DNA from: Patellaria atrata CBS 101060
Lineage: Eukaryota > Ascomycota > Dothideomycetes > Patellariales > Patellariaceae
Length of the DNA: 64,000 nucleotides
NCBI GenBank assembly: GCA_010093705.1
Contig: MU006099.1
Location: 826,003 to 890,002, forward strand
Reading direction: 5' to 3'
The translations under genes and the position numbers were made by a program. Under the pieces are notes generated by a model. The model saw only the letters and a list, made by a program, of their open reading frames with translations, did not search any database and was not told where the DNA came from. Below are positions 60,511 through 64,000 of the stretch, piece after piece. How positions within the stretch are numbered: position 1 is the first letter of the stretch; every line of letters starts with the position of its first letter.

Positions 60511-62259
60511 ATGTCTTCGGAAGACTGTTCAAAAGTTTTATTAATCCCTATAGTAAACACTATAGTGAGCGATATATATAGAAACACTAGTTCTAGCGCT
60601 ACTAGATACGGAATACCGGTTTTTCTAGGCACACCTAGGCAGCAGGTTGTCTTACAGCCCCGTCCGTATGTATAGCTTTTTCTCTAGCTTTATGAACAGA
60701 AAGGTTGCTGATAATTTTTAAGGGATGTTAACGAAACTTGCATTTATAATGCAGAAACCAATTGTATCGATCAAGATATTAGTCTTGCAAAATGTATCTG
60801 GCTTCATGGAGGATTGTTTTTTCCTAACGCTTCTATAAGCTTCCAGCCGTCTACCAACGACGTCGATCAAGCGGAAGAATCTATGAAAGGGACCGATACG
60901 CTAGGCTCGTTCGGCGTTCAGGGCGGTATCAATGATTTTCCAATTTCGATCATTAAAGAGCCAACATTTACTATGGGGCCAGCCCTTGGCATCGGTCCTT
61001 CCTCAACCATTCTTAAAACGCTACTCAATCGTGGTCTTATCGTCTCTAATACGTGGGGATACCGGGCAGGACTGGATACTACTTCAAATATAACCACAAT
61101 TTTCGGCGATTTAATCCTAGGTGGTTACGATTCTACGGTGTTTTTATCATCTTCTGGCTCTATAGATTTCCCGCTCCAGGTTAACTCAAAGTGTCCCAGT
61201 GGAATGATCGTCCCCTTATCAGGCCTGACAATAGACCTCATTGATGGGACAGAGCCAAGCCTCCTTGATGGACATGCACTGCAAGCTTGTCTATGTATAC
61301 ATTGCAAGTTTCTCATAGAAGTCCCCCGAGGTCCATATCTCCAGCGATTTGAAGAGTTGATCGGAGCGATAAGTATCGGAGATTCCCATGGCTACTACGA
61401 AGGTACCGCTCTATTCCCCACAAACAACACGTATCTAGGTGGTTTCAAAATCGAGATATCGAATGAACTTATTCTGCAAATACCACATCATCTAGTCGTA
61501 GGGCCAGAAAGGATATTAGAAGATAAAGGGACGTTCAGCTTGAATAAGAATGTTAGTAATGTGTTAATAAAGGAGTCTAAGAGTGAGTCCAAGATGGTAG
61601 TTCTTGGCGAATTATTCTTCTCTTCAGTGTACTTATTAGTGGATTACGATCGGAGAATCTTCTCCTTGATCTCATTTTCAGACCATAATTCTCCTTTGAT
61701 TCCTGTGGCAATACTTCGAAGAGAAGATGGGATTGATGAATGTAGAGAACTCCTAGGGACTAGTTCAAGTACGGAGGGCGACATGCTAGTTACTGCGACA
61801 TCCATGAGTACCTCTCCATCCAGTGCAACGAATACATCATCCTCGGGATTAAATAAAACGAAAGTCCAAACCATGCCGCTTGGAGTAAGGATGAGCATAG
61901 GTTTCGGTCTCACCCTTGCGTTCGTCTTGATCGGACTTACCATTCTCGCATGGCGAAAACGTAGATCGAGAAATATCGAGTCCGGGAAAGACCCTATACC
62001 CGGCCTAATTCCCACTCAGGAGTTATACGGGGAAGTAACGCCAGAGGTACAAGGAGACATACATCTAACCCAAGAGATGGTAGGTAGTGGGGACTTGATA
62101 CTAGAGATGGCAGATAGAGGCGCTCTGGCACCGGAACTGGCAGAGAGACAAACGCCAATCCAGGAGAGACATGCGTCCTCTTCTACATCAGCAACACAGC
62201 ACGAGCTTGCGGGAAAGTTGAATATAGTATACGAACTTCCGCCGGGTGGAAGAAGCTAG
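60511..62259 (+). CDS. Membrane-anchored aspartic-protease-like protein without visible catalytic aspartates
   Basis: Two exons (60511..60665, 60723..62259) join in frame to 563 residues. The N-terminal part (RYGIPVFLGTPRQQVVLQPRP) is the pepsin-like 'GTP-Q' strand, but the following DTG is missing, replaced by a run into DVNETCIYN. The second lobe similarly shows LSGLTIDLIDGTEPSLL where the second DTG would lie. Late A1-like strands (KMVVLGELFFSSVYLLVDYD) are present. A Ser/Thr stalk, a membrane helix (RMSIGFGLTLAFVLIGLTIL then WRKRRSRN) and an acidic tail follow. No signal peptide precedes MSSEDCSKV; an upstream exon may be lost to repeats. It is probably a non-enzymatic surface protein of the fungal 'acid protease' fold family. 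Confidence 0.62.
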
Positions 62260-62296
62260 AAATCTGTTCTGTAGAGTTCAAATAGCGGGTAAGTGT

Positions 62297-62331
62297 GAGA
62301 TTGTGGATAACTAAATATAGTCGCTTGTATC
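62297..62331 (-). repeat. Short fragment of the 366-bp repeat's inner end
   Basis: The 35-bp piece GAGATTGTGGATAACTAAAT... matches the start of the inverted repeat at 63638. It lies 38 bp after the stop codon of the protease-like gene. Confidence 0.7.
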
Positions 62332-62359
62332 GTACCTGACTGTCACGGTGGTCTGCAGC

Positions 62360-62608
62360 TGTCAGACGTAAGGGTGCTGAAAATGATCAAGATAATCGCT
62401 CGATTGTTTAATGACTGTGCTAAAGAGCGTTTAAATACATGAGAACATGCAGGTAACAGCGTTTATACCTACTAGGCAACTGAGAACATGCAGGCAACAG
62501 CGTTGATACCTACTAGGCAGCTGTGTTAAAGGAATGATGCTAATAACTAGCGTAAGGCAGTAGGAGATATACTTGATTATCCTTTCCACTAAGATCTTCA
62601 GTCTAACA
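62360..62608 (-). mobile_element. Copia-type LTR, inverted copy 2 (249 bp)
   Basis: Reverse complement of 58961-59209, same length, starting TGTCAGACGTAAG on the plus strand and ending AGTCTAACA. The next bases (GGGGACCCATACTTCAACAC) also mirror those before copy 1, so the inverted similarity extends beyond the LTR. Confidence 0.8.
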
Positions 62609-62717
62609 GGGGACCCATACTTCAACACACCCTTCCAAAACACGTAGATTTGAGGAGAAGATAGGTGTTTTAACGACAATCTGGTGAAATTGAGGGTCAC
62701 GCAAGGTGGCTGGATAT

Positions 62718-63010
62718 CAGATGGTTGGGGACTAGGATAAGTGAGATGGTTAAGCAGGCAATACTATAAGATAGTATAGGCACCCACTCTAGATAGTAGA
62801 CAATCAATGAACACTCTTACCCTTCTGACTACTACCTTAGCTCATATCTATGTGGATTTTATCACAGATGGTTGGGGACTAGGATAAGTGAGATGGTTAA
62901 GCAGGCAATACTATAAGATAGTATAGGCACCCGCTCTAGATAGTAGACAATCAATGAACACTCTTACCCTTCTATCTACTACCTTAGCTTATATCTATGT
63001 GGATTTTATC
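62718..63010. repeat. Tandem duplication, 147-bp unit x2
   Basis: Copy 1 62718-62864 and copy 2 62865-63010 both start CAGATGGTTGGGGACTAGGA and end GTGGATTTTATC. Only a few single-base differences separate them (for example CCCACTC against CCCGCTC). Confidence 0.9.
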
Positions 63011-63219
63011 TGTCAGACTAAAGAAGTTAGTAGTAACGGATAATCAAGTATATTTCCTACTGCCTTACGCTAGCTATTAGCACCATTCCTTTGACACAGC
63101 TACCTAGTAGGTATCAACGCTGTTGCCTGCATGTTCTCATGTATTTAAACGCTCGTTAGAACAGTCATTAAACAATCAAGCGATATCCCCCCATCGATTT
63201 ATGCATCATAAATCTGACA
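63011..63219 (+). mobile_element. Copia-type LTR, copy 3 (209 bp) with primer site
   Basis: Starts TGTCAGACTA, ends AAATCTGACA, and is followed at 63220 by GTTATAAGCCCGGTTTACCC, the same half-tRNA primer site as copy 1 with a G-to-A change in the ATGAG core. A shortened relative of the 249-bp copies. Confidence 0.8.
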
Positions 63220-63378
63220 GTTATAAGCCCGGTTTACCCTAGGTTCTAAAATTAGTTTATATCGGATATTTGTCTATCTTTTAGATCTTTAGTGTATTAA
63301 GTTCACCTTCTTTTAATCCTATCTTTGCTCAAATATCCTCCCTTTTTATCTGGTTTTCTGATACCAACCGCTACCACA

Positions 63379-63637
63379 ATGTCGTCTTCAAATACTATCA
63401 AATCTACTGTTGTTCTCAACTCCTCGACGGATTGGAACTTGTGGATTGGCCTTATAAGGGGCAAAGTAGGCACGGCCTGGAAGTATTATGATCCAAATGA
63501 TGCTTCACCCCCTGTTTTAAGCGTACTAGATCAACTGACAGATAAGGACCCTGCTGCTGTCGAAAATCATAGAATTCTGTATAGAGAATTCGAAAAGGCT
63601 TAGACTAAGTTAGATAACGTATCTGACTTTATGTTTA
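63379..63637 (+). pseudogene. Copia gag, 5' fragment
   Basis: Starts MSSSNTIKSTVVLNSSTDWN and continues WIGLIRGKVGTAWKYY, a typical Copia Gag amino end. A TAG at 63601-63603 follows EFEKA. The frame goes on TKLDNVSDFMFM and is cut at 63638 by the inverted repeat. Nothing else of the element (protease, integrase, reverse transcriptase) lies in the window. Confidence 0.8.
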
Positions 63638-64000
63638 TGAGATTGTGGATAACTGAATATAGTCGCTTGATTTTTTTTATCTATCGAAGGAATTTCTATA
63701 TATACTAAAGAGCTACTGAGAGTCGTTGAGATATCTGTTGAGATAGTGGAGTCCGTTGAGGACGAAATAAACAATTGTTGAAGAGAGACTTTTTCGTGCT
63801 CCATGCTACTCCGTGGTTGACATCTGACAGATAGTTGATAGATCCACCAAAGGACCCATACTTCAACAGTACCCATGGTCGCCAATAGCACCAATACTCC
63901 AACAGCGCCACCATCTAACAATACTTAACTTATAAGTCGGAGCCGAGCACTTAGCTCTGAAAACCTCCAACATAAGGCTTGGGAGATCAGCCGTCTGACA
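63638..64000 (-). repeat. Long terminal repeat-like copy, right arm of the inverted pair
   Basis: 363 bp, reverse complement of 59368-59733. It ends GATCAGCCGTCTGACA at the last base of the window, so the outer flank and any target duplication lie beyond it. It interrupts the Copia gag fragment. Confidence 0.85.

Overview
This is nuclear DNA of a filamentous ascomycete (Pezizomycotina). Genes carry short 45-110 bp introns with GT...AG ends and CTAAC-like branch points. The gene set is typical of that group: CreC, CreD, Slm1, a PSTAIRE cyclin-dependent kinase, Rap1 and Bye1. The secreted and membrane proteins at the right end, with acidic 'EL'-rich tails, suggest Leotiomycetes, but that is inference.

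Positions 1-36.8 kb are the housekeeping half. In order they hold: the 3' end of creC (+), creD (+), an SLM1-type PH-domain protein (+), an AlkB-homologue-1 dioxygenase (-), CDK1 (+), an unrecognised AT-hook/SANT chromatin protein (-), a PP2A activator (+), the palmitoyltransferase swf1 (+), a decayed MYND/pRiA4b gene (-), the telomere protein rap1 (-), a small Pro/Thr-rich protein (+), a region of decayed coding sequence, a calpain (+), a ZNF830-like zinc-finger protein (-) and bye1 (+). Several neighbours share divergent promoters (ALKBH1/CDK1, SANT protein/PP2A activator, ZNF830/bye1).

Positions 36.8-52 kb are gene-poor and accessory. They contain a DUF1996 relic, a secreted tyrosinase, two small secreted-protein candidates, an intronless GH94 phosphorylase of the cellobionic-acid type and an intact seven-exon secreted DUF1996 protein.

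Positions 53-64 kb are a nest of mobile elements. A hAT element with a perfect 8-bp target duplication sits inside a pogo/Fot1 transposase relic. That relic is cut off by an 828-bp foldback element with 320-bp nearly identical inverted arms. Next come a cysteine-rich single-pass membrane protein, Copia-type LTRs with a half-tRNA-iMet primer site, and a 4.6-kb segment bounded by two nearly identical inverted 363-366 bp repeats. That segment has the same outward-facing ends as the foldback element and encloses a membrane-anchored protease-like protein without visible catalytic aspartates. It runs exactly to the last base of the window.
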